Of a stretch of DNA of 64,000 nucleotides, positions 53,062-62,344 are shown piece after piece (the stretch's first letter is position 1; each line of letters starts with the position of its first letter). The notes under the pieces are model-generated. The model did no database searches, had not been told where the DNA came from, and saw only the letters and a list, made by a program, of their open reading frames with translations. The position numbers were made by a program, and so were the translations under genes. Source of the stretch: Streptomyces sp. CB00455 (GTDB lineage Bacteria > Actinomycetota > Actinomycetes > Streptomycetales > Streptomycetaceae); contig NZ_LIVQ01000003.1 in NCBI RefSeq assembly GCF_001905445.1, positions 310,102 through 374,101 of the forward strand. The letters are read 5' to 3'.

Positions 53062-54309
53062 TCAGACGGTCGGCCGCAGGCGGGTCTGGTCGATCGTGGA
53101 GTGGCCTTCCCGGGTGCCCTTGAGGAGGGCGCTGCCCTCGCGCCACTCCTTCCAGTCCATGTTCCAGTCGCCGAAGCCGTTGCCGAAGGTGTCCATGTCG
53201 TCGCCGATGCTGTTGATCACCTTGACGATGTCGCCCTCGGTGATGTTCTCGTAGAACCAGGCGGCGTTGCCGGTGCTCATGCCGGTGCAGCCGTGGCTGA
53301 CGTTCTCGTAGCCCTGCGATCCGACGGACCACGGCGCGGCGTGGACGTACTCACCGCTCCAGGTGACCCGGGTGGCGTAGTAGACGGGCAGGTTGTAGTA
53401 CTCGCTGCCGCCGATGCCGACGGTGTCGCCCCGCATCTGGACGAAGTACTGCTTGCCGAGCACCACCTTGACCCCGTTGCGGGTGGAGAAGCCGGGCTTT
53501 CCGGTGGTCACCGGAATGGTGTTGATCACTTCTCCGTTGCGCTTGAACGTGAGGTAGTGCGAGGAGGCGTCCGTCGTGACCTCGACGCGGTCGCCGATCT
53601 CCAGCTTCAGCGGCTTGGCCGCGGCGCCGTAGAGGTGGTCGGCGATCCTCACGCCCTCCAGGTTGCTGCGGACGGAGACCTCCGTGTGGGCGGGCCAGTA
53701 ATCCTTGGGCCGGTAGTGGAGCTTCTTGTCGTCGACCCAGTACCAGGCGCCCTCGACCCCGGCGGGGGCGGTGACGACCAGCCCCCGCTCCACGACGGCC
53801 CGGGCGGCCTTGTCCTTGACCGGTTCGCTCAGTTCGGCCGTGAGGGGCTGTCCGACGCCGTACTTGCCCTCGTCCGGGCCGAATTCCACCCTCAGGACGC
53901 CTTTGGCCGGGGTGGTGTCGAAGGCGAGCGTGCGCTGCCCGGGGGCGCCATCGCCGTTCTCGGTGGTGACGGTGACCGTGTAGCGGACGCCCGCGGCCAT
54001 GGGGACCGTACTGTGCCAGCGGTCCCCTTTGGCGGAGAGCTCGCCGGCCAGGCGGCGGCCGTGGGTGTCGACGGCCGTGACGTCGGTGATGCGTGCCTCA
54101 CCCCCCTTCGTGGTGACTTCGAGGGGCTTGTCGGGGTCCACGGGGCGCCCCCCGGCCGCCTGGTTGAAGGCGACTTGCTCGCCCGCGTCGTACGGGCGGG
54201 CTGACAGCGGGTTCTTCTCGCCGGACCCGCATGCGGTGGCGCCGGCCCCGAGGGACGCGACCAGCAGGGAGCAGCTGAGTACCGTCCAAAGACGCGGTGA
54301 GTGCTTCAT
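53062..54309 (-). CDS. L,D-transpeptidase with Ig-like domains
   Basis: The ATG at 54309 is seven bases after TAGCGT, a leaderless pattern, giving 415 residues. A signal peptide ends in a lipoprotein-like GATACGS. Ig-like/CARBO-type domains (about 45-255) precede the YkuD domain, with the catalytic His and Cys in SVGSQGYENVSHGCTGMSTG. L,D-transpeptidases make 3-3 crosslinks or attach proteins to peptidoglycan. Its place inside the cytochrome oxidase region is conserved in Streptomyces. Confidence 0.92.
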   Translation of the reverse strand: MKHSPRLWTVLSCSLLVASLGAGATACGSGEKNPLSARPYDAGEQVAFNQAAGGRPVDPDKPLEVTTKGGEARITDVTAVDTHGRRLAGELSAKGDRWHSTVPMAAGVRYTVTVTTENGDGAPGQRTLAFDTTPAKGVLRVEFGPDEGKYGVGQPLTAELSEPVKDKAARAVVERGLVVTAPAGVEGAWYWVDDKKLHYRPKDYWPAHTEVSVRSNLEGVRIADHLYGAAAKPLKLEIGDRVEVTTDASSHYLTFKRNGEVINTIPVTTGKPGFSTRNGVKVVLGKQYFVQMRGDTVGIGGSEYYNLPVYYATRVTWSGEYVHAAPWSVGSQGYENVSHGCTGMSTGNAAWFYENITEGDIVKVINSIGDDMDTFGNGFGDWNMDWKEWREGSALLKGTREGHSTIDQTRLRPTV

Positions 54310-54364
54310 GGAGTCAACGCTATGAAGGTATGACAATTCCGGCGCGCGGGATGACTGCAAACGA

Positions 54365-54400
54365 GGAGCCCGGACCCCTCCGAAGAGGTGTCCGGGCTCC
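54365..54400. terminator. Terminator of the ctaCDF operon
   Basis: GGAGCCCGGAC (54365-54375) pairs with GTCCGGGCTCC (54390-54400), with an inner CCTC/GAGG stem. It lies 34 bases after the ctaF stop on the minus strand. Confidence 0.85.
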
Positions 54401-54433
54401 AGGTTGCCGCGCGGCAGGGCCGCGGGGGATGCG

Positions 54434-54832
54434 CTACTGGTTGGCGTTCTCGCCGCGGTAGTACTCGTACACCCAGCCCCACAGGCCGATCAGGATGACC
54501 GGAGCCGAGAAGTACATGAGCCACCAGCCGAAGATGACGCCCGAGAAGGCGAGGGCGCCGCCGATCGCCAGCGAGAGCGGCTGCCAGCTGTGCGGGGAGA
54601 AGAACCCCAGCTCGCCCGCCTCGTCGGCGACATCGGCCTCCAGGTTGTCCTGGGCCATCTGGTCCACGCGCTTGGCCGTGAAGGCCAGGTAGTAGCCGAT
54701 CATGACGCTCAGGCCGAAGGCCAGGAAGAGCGCGGTGGTGCCGACGGGCTCCTTCGACCACACGCCGTACACGACGGCCATGATCAGGATGAAGAAGGAG
54801 AGCCAGAGGAACATCTTGCCCTGGATCTTCAC
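54434..54832 (-). CDS. ctaF: Cytochrome c oxidase subunit IV
   Basis: CtaF is the small actinobacterial fourth subunit of the aa3 oxidase. The 132-residue protein has four membrane helices (about 6-26, 34-52, 83-103, 105-122) and starts [23 protein letters not shown]. It overlaps ctaD by four bases and is last in the ctaC-ctaD-ctaF operon. Confidence 0.93.
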   Translation of the reverse strand: MKIQGKMFLWLSFFILIMAVVYGVWSKEPVGTTALFLAFGLSVMIGYYLAFTAKRVDQMAQDNLEADVADEAGELGFFSPHSWQPLSLAIGGALAFSGVIFGWWLMYFSAPVILIGLWGWVYEYYRGENANQ

Positions 54833-56565
54833 TTGCCGGCCTCCTTGTCACCGGTGAGCGCCTTGGTGCCACCGGCGGTGTGGTCCTCGAGGTGGTCGAG
54901 GGCCGCGATCTCCGGGTGGTGCAGGTCGAACGCCGGGGACTCGGAACGGATCCGCGGCAGGGTGATGAAGTTGTGCCGCGGCGGCGGGCAGGACGTCGCC
55001 CACTCCAGCGAACGGCCGTAGCCCCAGGGGTCGTCGACCTCGATCTTCTTGCCGTACTTCGCCGTCTTCCAGACGTTGTACATGAAGGGCAGCATCGACA
55101 TGCCGAGCAGGAACGAGCTGATCGTCGAGACGGTGTTCAGCGCGGTGAAGCCGTCGGCCGCGAGGTAGTCCGCGTACCGGCGCGGCATGCCCTCGGCGCC
55201 CAGCCAGTGCTGCACCAGGAACGTGCCGTGGAAGCCGACGAACAGCGTCCAGAAGGTGATCTTGCCCAGGCGCTCGTCCAGCATCTTGCCCGTGAACTTC
55301 GGCCACCAGAAGTGGAAGCCGGCGAACATCGCGAAGACCACGGTGCCGAAGACGACGTAGTGGAAGTGCGCGACGACGAAGTACGAGTCGGAGACGTGGA
55401 AGTCCATCGGGGGCGAGGCCAGGATGACGCCGGTCAGACCACCGAAGGTGAAGGTGACCAGGAAGCCGATCGTCCAGAGCATCGGGGTCTCGAAGGACAG
55501 CGAGCCCTTCCACATGGTGCCGATCCAGTTGAAGAACTTCACACCGGTCGGTACCGCGATCAGGAAGGTCATGAAGGAGAAGAACGGCAGCAGCACGCCG
55601 CCGGTGACGTACATGTGGTGGGCCCACACCGTCACCGAGAGGCCGGCGATCGCGATCGTCGCGCCGATCAGGCCGATGTAGCCGAACATCGGCTTGCGGC
55701 TGAAGACCGGGATGATCTCCGAGACGATGCCGAAGAACGGCAGCGCGATGATGTACACCTCTGGATGGCCGAAGAACCAGAAGAGGTGTTGCCAGAGCAG
55801 CGCTCCGCCGTTCGAGGCGTCGAAGACGTGCGCACCGAACTTCCGGTCGGCCTCCAGCGCGAAGAGCGCGGCGGCGAGCACCGGGAAGGCGAGCAGGACC
55901 AGGACACCGGTCAGCAGGACGTTCCAGGTGAAGATCGGCATGCGGAACATCGTCATGCCGGGTGCGCGCATGCAGATGATCGTGGTGATGAAGTTGACCG
56001 AGCCGAGGATCGTGCCGAAGCCCGAGAAGGCCAGACCCATGATCCACATGTCGGCGCCGATGCCCGGCGAACGGACGGCGTCCGACAGCGGGGAGTAGGC
56101 GAACCAGCCGAAGTCGGCGGCGCCGTTCGGCGTGACGAAGCCGGCCACCGCGATGCTGGAGCCGAAGAGGTACAGCCAGTACGCGAACATGTTCAGCCGC
56201 GGGAACGCCACGTCGGGCGCGCCGATCTGCAGCGGCATGATCCAGTTGGCGAATCCGGCGAACAGCGGCGTCGCGAACATCAGCAGCATGATCGTGCCGT
56301 GCATCGTGAACGCCTGGTTGAACTGCTCGTTCGACATGATCTGCGTGCCCGGACGGGCCAGCTCGGCGCGCATGAAGAGCGCGAGCACGCCGCCGATGAG
56401 GAAGAACACGAACGAGGTGACCAGGTACATCGTGCCGATGGTCTTGTGGTCGGTGGTGGTGAGCCACTTGATGACCACGTTGCCCGGCTGCTTGCGCCGT
56501 ACCGGCAGCTCGTTCTCGTACGAGTCGGCTGCGGCGGCACCCTGGGGTTCGTTGAGGATGCTCAC
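54829..56565 (-). CDS. ctaD: Cytochrome c oxidase subunit I
   Basis: CtaD carries haem a and the haem a3-CuB site. The 578-residue, 12-helix protein has the haem a ligand in [12 protein letters not shown], the cross-linked His-Tyr pair in [13 protein letters not shown], CuB ligands in [10 protein letters not shown], and the haem a3/a ligands in [14 protein letters not shown]- and D-pathway residues appear typical. The GTG start overlaps ctaC (GTGA). Confidence 0.97.
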   Translation of the reverse strand: MSILNEPQGAAAADSYENELPVRRKQPGNVVIKWLTTTDHKTIGTMYLVTSFVFFLIGGVLALFMRAELARPGTQIMSNEQFNQAFTMHGTIMLLMFATPLFAGFANWIMPLQIGAPDVAFPRLNMFAYWLYLFGSSIAVAGFVTPNGAADFGWFAYSPLSDAVRSPGIGADMWIMGLAFSGFGTILGSVNFITTIICMRAPGMTMFRMPIFTWNVLLTGVLVLLAFPVLAAALFALEADRKFGAHVFDASNGGALLWQHLFWFFGHPEVYIIALPFFGIVSEIIPVFSRKPMFGYIGLIGATIAIAGLSVTVWAHHMYVTGGVLLPFFSFMTFLIAVPTGVKFFNWIGTMWKGSLSFETPMLWTIGFLVTFTFGGLTGVILASPPMDFHVSDSYFVVAHFHYVVFGTVVFAMFAGFHFWWPKFTGKMLDERLGKITFWTLFVGFHGTFLVQHWLGAEGMPRRYADYLAADGFTALNTVSTISSFLLGMSMLPFMYNVWKTAKYGKKIEVDDPWGYGRSLEWATSCPPPRHNFITLPRIRSESPAFDLHHPEIAALDHLEDHTAGGTKALTGDKEAGK

Positions 56566-57536
56566 AGTTTATTCGTCTCCGCGTTCCGGGCCGGGTCGGT
56601 CTGCTTGATGCCGGCCGGGAGGAAACCGGTCTGCCCCTTCTCCGCCAGCTCCTTCAGGTACGCCTGGTACTTCTCGGGCGAGACGACCTTGACGTTGAAG
56701 AGCATCCGGGAGTGGTCGACGCCGCAGAGCTCGGCACACTTGCCCATGAAGGTGCCTTCTTCGGTCGGGGTGACCTCGAAGACGTTGGTGTGGCCCGGGA
56801 TGACGTCCTGCTTGAACAGGAAGGGGACCACCCAGAAGGAGTGGATGACGTCGTTCGACGACAGGATGAAGCGGACCTTCTCGCCCTTGGGCAGCACCAG
56901 GGTCGGCCCCGGGTTGTCCGTCTGGGGGTTCCGGTCGCCGGGGACACCCTTCTGGTAGACGCCTTCGGCGCCCGCGGGGAAGTCCTTGGTGAAGCGGTCC
57001 GGGATGTTGGCGAGCTCCTTGGGGACCTCGCCCGCCTTCGGAGTCGCTCCGTCGCCGTCGACGTTCTCGATGTAGTTGAAGCCCCAGCTCCACTGGAAGC
57101 CGACCACGTTGATGGTGTGCGCCGGCTTCGGGGTGAGGGCGAGGAGCTTGGACTCGTCACGCGCGGTGAAGTAGAAGAGCACCGAGACGATGATGAGCGG
57201 GACCACGGTGTACAGCGCCTCGATGGGCATGTTGTACCGGGTCTGCGGAGGGACCTGCACCTTCGTCCGGCTGCGCCGGTGGAAGATGACGCTCCAGATG
57301 ATCAGGCCCCACACGAGGATGCCCGTGACGAGCGCGGCAGCCCAGGAGCCCTGCCACAGGGAGAGGATGCGCGGCGCCTCCTCGGTGACCGGAGTGGGCA
57401 TACCGAGGCGGGGGAAATTTTTCCAGTTGGACGAGCAACCAGTGGCGGTCGCCAGGACCGCGCCCGCAGTCAGCGCCTGCAGCAGCTTCCGCCGCATCGG
57501 GCGCCGCGGCGAGCGGTCGGAGCCGTAGGGACTCAC
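56562..57536 (-). CDS. ctaC: Cytochrome c oxidase subunit II
   Basis: CtaC accepts electrons through its CuA centre. The GTG at 57536 with GGGAAGG six bases upstream gives 324 residues. A lipoprotein signal ([19 protein letters not shown]) precedes two membrane helices (about 65-90 and 110-130). The CuA ligands are in [10 protein letters not shown] and [13 protein letters not shown]. It leads the ctaC-ctaD-ctaF operon; the 362-base gap upstream carries an inverted repeat overlapping a TAGGGT box. Confidence 0.96.
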   Translation of the reverse strand: MSPYGSDRSPRRPMRRKLLQALTAGAVLATATGCSSNWKNFPRLGMPTPVTEEAPRILSLWQGSWAAALVTGILVWGLIIWSVIFHRRSRTKVQVPPQTRYNMPIEALYTVVPLIIVSVLFYFTARDESKLLALTPKPAHTINVVGFQWSWGFNYIENVDGDGATPKAGEVPKELANIPDRFTKDFPAGAEGVYQKGVPGDRNPQTDNPGPTLVLPKGEKVRFILSSNDVIHSFWVVPFLFKQDVIPGHTNVFEVTPTEEGTFMGKCAELCGVDHSRMLFNVKVVSPEKYQAYLKELAEKGQTGFLPAGIKQTDPARNAETNKL

Positions 57537-57616
57537 GTAGCGCCTTCCCGAGAGTCTCGGCCCGCGCGGCCGGCCGCGGCCGTGTTCGGGTCGGTCGCCG
57601 GCCCTGACGCAGGCAG

Positions 57617-57645
57617 GGGTTTGGATGTTTATGCGGACCAAACCC
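57617..57645. promoter_or_regulatory. Inverted repeat at the ctaC promoter
   Basis: GGGTTTGG (57617-57624) and CCAAACCC (57638-57645) are perfect inverted arms 13 bases apart. On the minus strand the right arm overlaps a TAGGGT -10 box (57644-57649), about 100 bases upstream of ctaC. The rest of the 57537-57898 gap shows no other clear element apart from the leaderless promoter of the desulfurase gene. Confidence 0.6.
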
Positions 57646-57898
57646 TACTGGACGCTATTTGGGGTCGCGCGGGGAGGGTGCCCAACGCGCCGCTACTGCC
57701 CCCGAAGGGATGGATCCGCCGTCCGGGGGACGGGGCAAGCGGCCCTGAACGGCGCCTTCCGCGGGCATCTGACGACCACTGACCCCGGGCGCCGGCCGGT
57801 CGCCGCCCGGTCCGCGGCCCCCGGGAGCCGCGCCCTCGCAGGGCCCCGGACTGCGGCCGGCCGGACGGCGCACGCCGCCGCTCCCTTACGGTGGCCGG

Positions 57899-59281
57899 AT
57901 GCCGTACTTCGACAGCGCGTCCGCCGCTCCCCTGCACCCCGTGGCCCGGCAGGCGCTGCAGGCCGCCCTGGACGAGGGCTGGGCCGATCCGGCCCGGCTC
58001 TACCGGGAGGGAAGGCGGGCGCGGCTGCTGCTGGACGCGGCGCGGGAGGCGGCGGCGGAGTCGGTCGGCTGCCGTCCCGACGAGCTCGTGTTCACTCCTT
58101 CGGGGACGCACGCGGTTCACGCGGGGGTCTCGGGGGTCCTGGCGGGGCGCCGGCGCGTGGGCGGCCACCTGGTCGTGTCGGCGGTCGAACACAGTTCCGT
58201 ACTCCATGCGGCGCAGGTGCACGAGGCCTCCGGCGGGACGGTGAGCGAGGTCCCGGTGGACCGGACGGGCGCGGTGGAGGCGGCGGGCTACCGGGAGGCG
58301 CTGGGCGCCACCACCGCCCTGGCCTGCCTGCAGTCCGCCAACCACGAGGTGGGCACGGTCCAGCCGGTGGCGGAGGTGGCCGGCCTCTGCGCGCAGGCCG
58401 GGGTGCCGCTCCTGGTGGACGCGGCGCAGTCACTGGGCTGGGGGCCGGTGGAGGGCCCCTGGTCCGTCCTGGCCGCCAGCGCGCACAAATGGGGCGGCCC
58501 GCCGGGGGTCGGCCTGCTGGCGGTCCGCAAGGGGGTGCGCTTCTCGCCCCAAGGCCCGGCGGACGAGCGGGAGTCGGGCCGCTCCCCCGGCTTCGTGAAC
58601 CTCCCCGCGATCGTGGCGGCGGCCGCCTCCCTGCGGGCGGTACGGGCCGAGGCCGACGCGGAGGCGGCCCGGCTGCGGGTCCTGGTGGACCGGATCCGGC
58701 GGCGGGTGGCGCGGCTGGTGCCGGACGTGGAGGTGGTCGGGGACCCGGAGCGCAGGCTCCCGCACCTGGTCACCTTCTCCTGCCTCTACGTCGACGGCGA
58801 GGCGCTCCTGCACGAGCTGGACCGGGCCGGGTTCTCGGTGTCCTCCGGCTCCTCGTGCACGAGCTCGACGCTGACCCCCAGTCACGTCCTGCGGGCGATG
58901 GGGGTGCTGTCGGAGGGGAACGTACGGGTCTCCCTGCCTCCGGGGACCACCGCGCAGGAGGTCAACGCGTTCCTGGAGGTGCTGCCGGGCGTGGTGGCGG
59001 GAGTACGGGAACGCCTCGGGGTGCGCGAGCCCGGCCCGCAGGTGCCGCCGGTGGCGGACTCCCTGGAACTGGACGCGCTCGGGCTGCGGTGTCCGCAGCC
59101 GGTGATCGAGCTGGCCCGGGCCGTCGTCACCGTCCCGGTGGGCGGCACGGTGACCGTCGTGTCGGACGACGAGGTGGCCCGGCTCGACATTCCGGCGTGG
59201 TGCGCGATGCGCGGCCACGCCTACCTCGGCGAGGCCGAACGGCCCGCGGGCGTCGCCTACACGGTCCGGCGTCTGCGCTGA
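57899..59281 (+). CDS. IscS-type cysteine desulfurase fused to TusA sulfurtransferase domain
   Basis: The ATG is six bases after TACGGT (57887-57892), so the message is probably leaderless; the product has 460 residues. Residues about 1-370 form a class V PLP desulfurase: FDSASAAPLHPVARQAL, SGTHAVHAGVSGVL, VDAAQSLGW, the PLP lysine in LAASAHKWGGPPGVGLL, and the catalytic Cys near residue 320 in SVSSGSSCTSSTLTPSHVLRAMG. Residues about 385-460 are TusA-like: LDALGLRCPQPVIELARAV (Cys about 398, CPxP), DEVARLDIPAWCAMRGH. The fusion puts donor and acceptor of a persulfide relay in one chain. Confidence 0.9.
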   Translation: MPYFDSASAAPLHPVARQALQAALDEGWADPARLYREGRRARLLLDAAREAAAESVGCRPDELVFTPSGTHAVHAGVSGVLAGRRRVGGHLVVSAVEHSSVLHAAQVHEASGGTVSEVPVDRTGAVEAAGYREALGATTALACLQSANHEVGTVQPVAEVAGLCAQAGVPLLVDAAQSLGWGPVEGPWSVLAASAHKWGGPPGVGLLAVRKGVRFSPQGPADERESGRSPGFVNLPAIVAAAASLRAVRAEADAEAARLRVLVDRIRRRVARLVPDVEVVGDPERRLPHLVTFSCLYVDGEALLHELDRAGFSVSSGSSCTSSTLTPSHVLRAMGVLSEGNVRVSLPPGTTAQEVNAFLEVLPGVVAGVRERLGVREPGPQVPPVADSLELDALGLRCPQPVIELARAVVTVPVGGTVTVVSDDEVARLDIPAWCAMRGHAYLGEAERPAGVAYTVRRLR

Positions 59282-59294
59282 CCCGGCCGCAGCC

Positions 59295-59316
59295 CCCGCC
59301 CGGACGCCCGGGCGGG
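59295..59316. terminator. Bidirectional terminator
   Basis: CCCGCCCGG (59295-59303) pairs with CCGGGCGGG (59308-59316) between the convergent desulfurase and kinase genes. Confidence 0.75.
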
Positions 59317-59326
59317 AGGGGCGCGG

Positions 59327-60301
59327 TCAGGCCAGGTGCGCCCGGACCTCGGCGGCCGCCTCGTCCCCGTAGGCCTTGGTGAAGCGCTCCATGAAGTGGG
59401 CGCGCGCCAGGGTGTACTCCTGGGTGCCGAGCGTCTCGATGACGAGGGTGGCGAGCATGCAGCCCAGCTGCGCCGCCCGCTCCAGGCCGACGCCCCAGCC
59501 CAGGCCGGTCAGGAACCCGGCGCGGAAGGCGTCGCCGACACCCGTCGGGTCGACCTTCGCGGTCTCCTCCGGGCAGCCGACCACGACCGGCTCCTGGCCG
59601 GTCCGCTCGATCCTGACGCCGTTGGAGCCCAGGGTGGTCACGCGGGTGCCGACCTTCGACAGGATCTCGGCGTCCGACCAGCCGGACTTCGACTCGATCA
59701 GGCCCTTCTCGTACTCGTTCGAGAAGAGGAAGGTCGCGCCCTCCATCAGGGTGCGGATGTTGTCGCCGTCCATGCGGGCGATCTGCTGGGAGAAGTCGGC
59801 GGCGAAGGGGATCCCCCGCGTCCGGCACTCCTCCGTGTGGCGCAGCATCGCCTCGGGGTCGTCCGCGCCGATGAGGACCAGGTCGAGGCCGCCCACCCGG
59901 TCGGCGACGGCCTTGAGCTCGATCAGGCGGGCCTCGCTCATGGCGCCCGTGTAGAAGGAGCCGATCTGGTTGTGGTCGGCGTCGGTGGTGCACACGAAGC
60001 GCGCGGTGTGCAGCACCTCGGAGATCCGGACGGACTCGGTATCGACGCCGTGCCGCTCGAGCCAGGCGCGGTATTCGTCGAAGTCGGATCCGGCCGCTCC
60101 GACCAGGATCGGGCGGCTGCCGAGCTGCCCCATGCCGAAGCAGATGTTCGGGCCGACACCGCCCCGCCGGACGTCGAGGTTGTCGACGAGGAAGGAGAGG
60201 GAGACCGTGTGCAGCTGGTCCGCGACCAGCTGGTCGGCGAAACGGCCGGGGAAGGTCATGAGGTGGTCGGTGGCGATGGAGCCGGTGACTGCGATGCGCA
60301 C
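59327..60301 (-). CDS. PfkB-family kinase, probable adenosine kinase (AdoK-like)
   Basis: The GTG at 60301 behind CAGGAG gives 324 residues (MRIAVTGSIATDHLMTFPGRF). It closely follows the mycobacterial adenosine kinase Rv2202c in my memory: VSLSFLVDNLDVRRGGVG, GAMSEARLIELKAV, IGADDPEAMLRHTEECR, ADFSQQIARM and the PfkB anion-hole/catalytic motif DPTGVGDAFRAGFLTG. The active-site Asp is in GVGDAF. Databases often call it carbohydrate kinase, but the similarity favours adenosine salvage. A ribokinase role cannot be excluded from sequence. Confidence 0.85.
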   Translation of the reverse strand: MRIAVTGSIATDHLMTFPGRFADQLVADQLHTVSLSFLVDNLDVRRGGVGPNICFGMGQLGSRPILVGAAGSDFDEYRAWLERHGVDTESVRISEVLHTARFVCTTDADHNQIGSFYTGAMSEARLIELKAVADRVGGLDLVLIGADDPEAMLRHTEECRTRGIPFAADFSQQIARMDGDNIRTLMEGATFLFSNEYEKGLIESKSGWSDAEILSKVGTRVTTLGSNGVRIERTGQEPVVVGCPEETAKVDPTGVGDAFRAGFLTGLGWGVGLERAAQLGCMLATLVIETLGTQEYTLARAHFMERFTKAYGDEAAAEVRAHLA

Positions 60302-60434
60302 GGCGTGGACGCTCCTGCGGAGGACGGCAAGGGGGACAGTCAAAACTACCCGGTCGACGGCCCCGGGCCGACCGGACGAAACTACCCCGTAGTAGCTCTT
60401 TCTTCCCGCGCGGCGCGGTGCCTACGGTGCCTTC

Positions 60435-60671
60435 ATGACCTCTACCGACGGCTTCGGCTCCACCGAGTACACCGCCGACACGCGCGGCGCGGAAGCTGCG
60501 CGGCAGCCCGGCTTCGCGCGGCTGCTGGGCGACTGCGCCCGGATGGCCCCGCACTGGGCGGCTCCGCAGGGTCCGCGGCCGGTGCGCGTGACTCCCTCGC
60601 AGATCCACGGGATCAGCGTCCCGCCGGCCTCGGCGCGGCTGATCGCCTCCACCGTGGCCTACGGCGACTGA
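60435..60671 (+). CDS. Small conserved hypothetical protein
   Basis: The ATG is six bases after TACGGT (60423-60428), a leaderless pattern that supports this as a real gene. The 78-residue product (MTSTDGFGSTEYTADTRGAE...) has no membrane helix, signal or known motif; SQIHGISVPPASARLIAS near the end is the best-conserved-looking part. A long-looped inverted repeat follows its stop. I do not recognise a function. Confidence 0.65.
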   Translation: MTSTDGFGSTEYTADTRGAEAARQPGFARLLGDCARMAPHWAAPQGPRPVRVTPSQIHGISVPPASARLIASTVAYGD

Positions 60672-60736
60672 GCCTGTCGTCACACGTGCGTCGTCGCCCG
60701 GAGGGCGGCCCTGCGGCCGGGAGTGTGACGACAGGC
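60672..60736. repeat. 14-bp inverted repeat with 37-base loop
   Basis: GCCTGTCGTCACAC (60672-60685) and GTGTGACGACAGGC (60723-60736) pair perfectly. The loop contains a further GCCC/GGGC-type hairpin (CGCCCGGAGGGCGG). It starts right after the small gene's stop and may be its terminator; the arms are unusually AT-rich in TGTCGTCACAC for this genome. Confidence 0.7.
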
Positions 60737-60823
60737 CCGGCGCGCCGGGCCGGGGGAACCGGTTGGGCCCGCGTTCCGTCACACCCGCGTCAGGCAGGAC
60801 GTGAGAGGTGAAGGAGCGATGCG

Positions 60824-62269
60824 GTGACCAGCGAAGAACCCGACACATCACGCGGCGCACGGCGGCGGCCGCCCTGGGCCGTCGGCGCGGTGGCGGCCGC
60901 CGTCCTGCTGACGGGCGGCGGTACCGCGTACTGGGCGTCCACGGCCTACGGCGACGCCGGGTCGGGCCGCGGTACGCAAAAGGGCGCGGCCTCGGCGGCC
61001 CGTGACGCCGGGAGCCCTTCGGGGCCGGGCATCGCGCCCGGGGAGCCCGACCCGTCCGGTGGCGGTGTGGTCTACCGGGCGGACGTGGCGCTCCCGCAGG
61101 CCCCGGCCTCGGCGCCCCGCTTCAGCGCGTCGGGGGAGGTCACCTCGGCGGAGGTGGCCCGTCTCGCGGCGGCCCTCGGGATCCAGGGCGAACCGCGGCA
61201 GAGCGGTGACGGCTGGCTGGCCGGGGAGGGTGCCGACGGCTCCGGCCCGCGGCTGACGGTGACCCGTACGGCCCCGGGAACCTGGAGCTTCAGCCGCTTC
61301 CAGGGGCGCGGCGACGGTTCGGGCAGCGGCGCGGGGGATGCCTGCGTGCGCGGCAAGGACACCTGCGGGCCCGCCACGCTCCCCGGGGGCTCCGGGAACG
61401 GGGAGGCGGGCGCCGGCGAGCCGGTGTCCGAGGAGGCCGCCAAGGCGGCTGCCGCTCCGGTGCTGGCCGCCGCCGGCCAGTCGGGGGCCCGGCTGGACGC
61501 CCGGCTTCTTCAGGGCTCGGTGCGGGTGGTGACGGCGGACCCGGTGGTCGGCGGGCTCCCCACACAGGGCTGGTCCACCAAGGTGAGCGTGGCCGGGGAC
61601 GGTGCGGTGCTGGCCGGCAGCGGCGAGCTGAAGGCCCCGGTGCGGGCGTCCGACCAGCCGGTGGTCGGGGCGACCGAGGCGCTGGCCCGGCTGAACGCGA
61701 AGTCGGGCGGTTCGGACGGCACGGGCCCCGGGCCGAGCGGCTGCGCGACCTCGGTGCCGCTGGACCCGGACCACCCGGTGGGCGCGACGGACACTCCGCC
61801 GTGCAATCCGGAGCCGCGGCCGATGAAGCCCCCGCGTACGGAGACGGTCAAGGGCGCGGCTCTCGGCCTGGTCCCCGGGTCGGTGGACGGCTCCCGCGGT
61901 CTGGTTCCGGCCTGGCTGTTCGAGGTGGCGGGGCAGGGCGGTGCTCCCGGTCACACGGTGGCGCAGCCGGCCGGCGAGGAGGACGCGCCCGCTCCCGGGG
62001 GCGGGCGCACGGTGCCCGGATTCTCGTACGCGCAGGCCGACCGGCAGCTGACGGTGAACTTCTGGGGCGGGGCGTGCAGCACCTACGCGCTGGAGGTCCG
62101 CGAGGAGACCGCCGCGGTCATGGTGAAGATCACCGATACCCCGGACAAGCCGGGCCGGGCCTGCATCATGCTGGCCGAGGAGAGGTCCCTGACGGCGACG
62201 CTCCAGCAGCCGCTGGGCGACCGGAAGGTCGTCGACGCCACGACGGGCAAGGCGCTGCCCGGGCGGTGA
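60824..62269 (+). CDS. Single-pass membrane protein with large extracellular domain
   Basis: The GTG follows AAGGAG by seven bases, giving 481 residues. An N-terminal basic segment and one membrane helix (about 18-40, AVGAVAAAVLLTGGGTAYWAS) anchor a large Gly/Ala/Pro-rich exported domain. Cysteines occur in two pairs (ACVRGKDTCGP and the SGCAT...PCNPEP, GGACST...RACIML segments) that could form disulfides. No enzyme motif is visible. It resembles Streptomyces SCO2160-type conserved proteins in position. Role unknown. Confidence 0.8.
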   Translation: MTSEEPDTSRGARRRPPWAVGAVAAAVLLTGGGTAYWASTAYGDAGSGRGTQKGAASAARDAGSPSGPGIAPGEPDPSGGGVVYRADVALPQAPASAPRFSASGEVTSAEVARLAAALGIQGEPRQSGDGWLAGEGADGSGPRLTVTRTAPGTWSFSRFQGRGDGSGSGAGDACVRGKDTCGPATLPGGSGNGEAGAGEPVSEEAAKAAAAPVLAAAGQSGARLDARLLQGSVRVVTADPVVGGLPTQGWSTKVSVAGDGAVLAGSGELKAPVRASDQPVVGATEALARLNAKSGGSDGTGPGPSGCATSVPLDPDHPVGATDTPPCNPEPRPMKPPRTETVKGAALGLVPGSVDGSRGLVPAWLFEVAGQGGAPGHTVAQPAGEEDAPAPGGGRTVPGFSYAQADRQLTVNFWGGACSTYALEVREETAAVMVKITDTPDKPGRACIMLAEERSLTATLQQPLGDRKVVDATTGKALPGR

Positions 62270-62283
62270 CGCCGGACGTGCGC

Positions 62284-62325
62284 GAGGGCCCGCCCCCGGT
62301 CGGATGCGACCGGGGGCGGGCCCTC
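62284..62325. terminator. Strong bidirectional terminator
   Basis: A perfect 19-bp stem, GAGGGCCCGCCCCCGGTCG (62284-62302) with its complement at 62307-62325 over GATG, separates the convergent membrane protein and erpA genes. Confidence 0.9.
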
Positions 62326-62344
62326 GTCGTGCGGGGCGGCGGGC

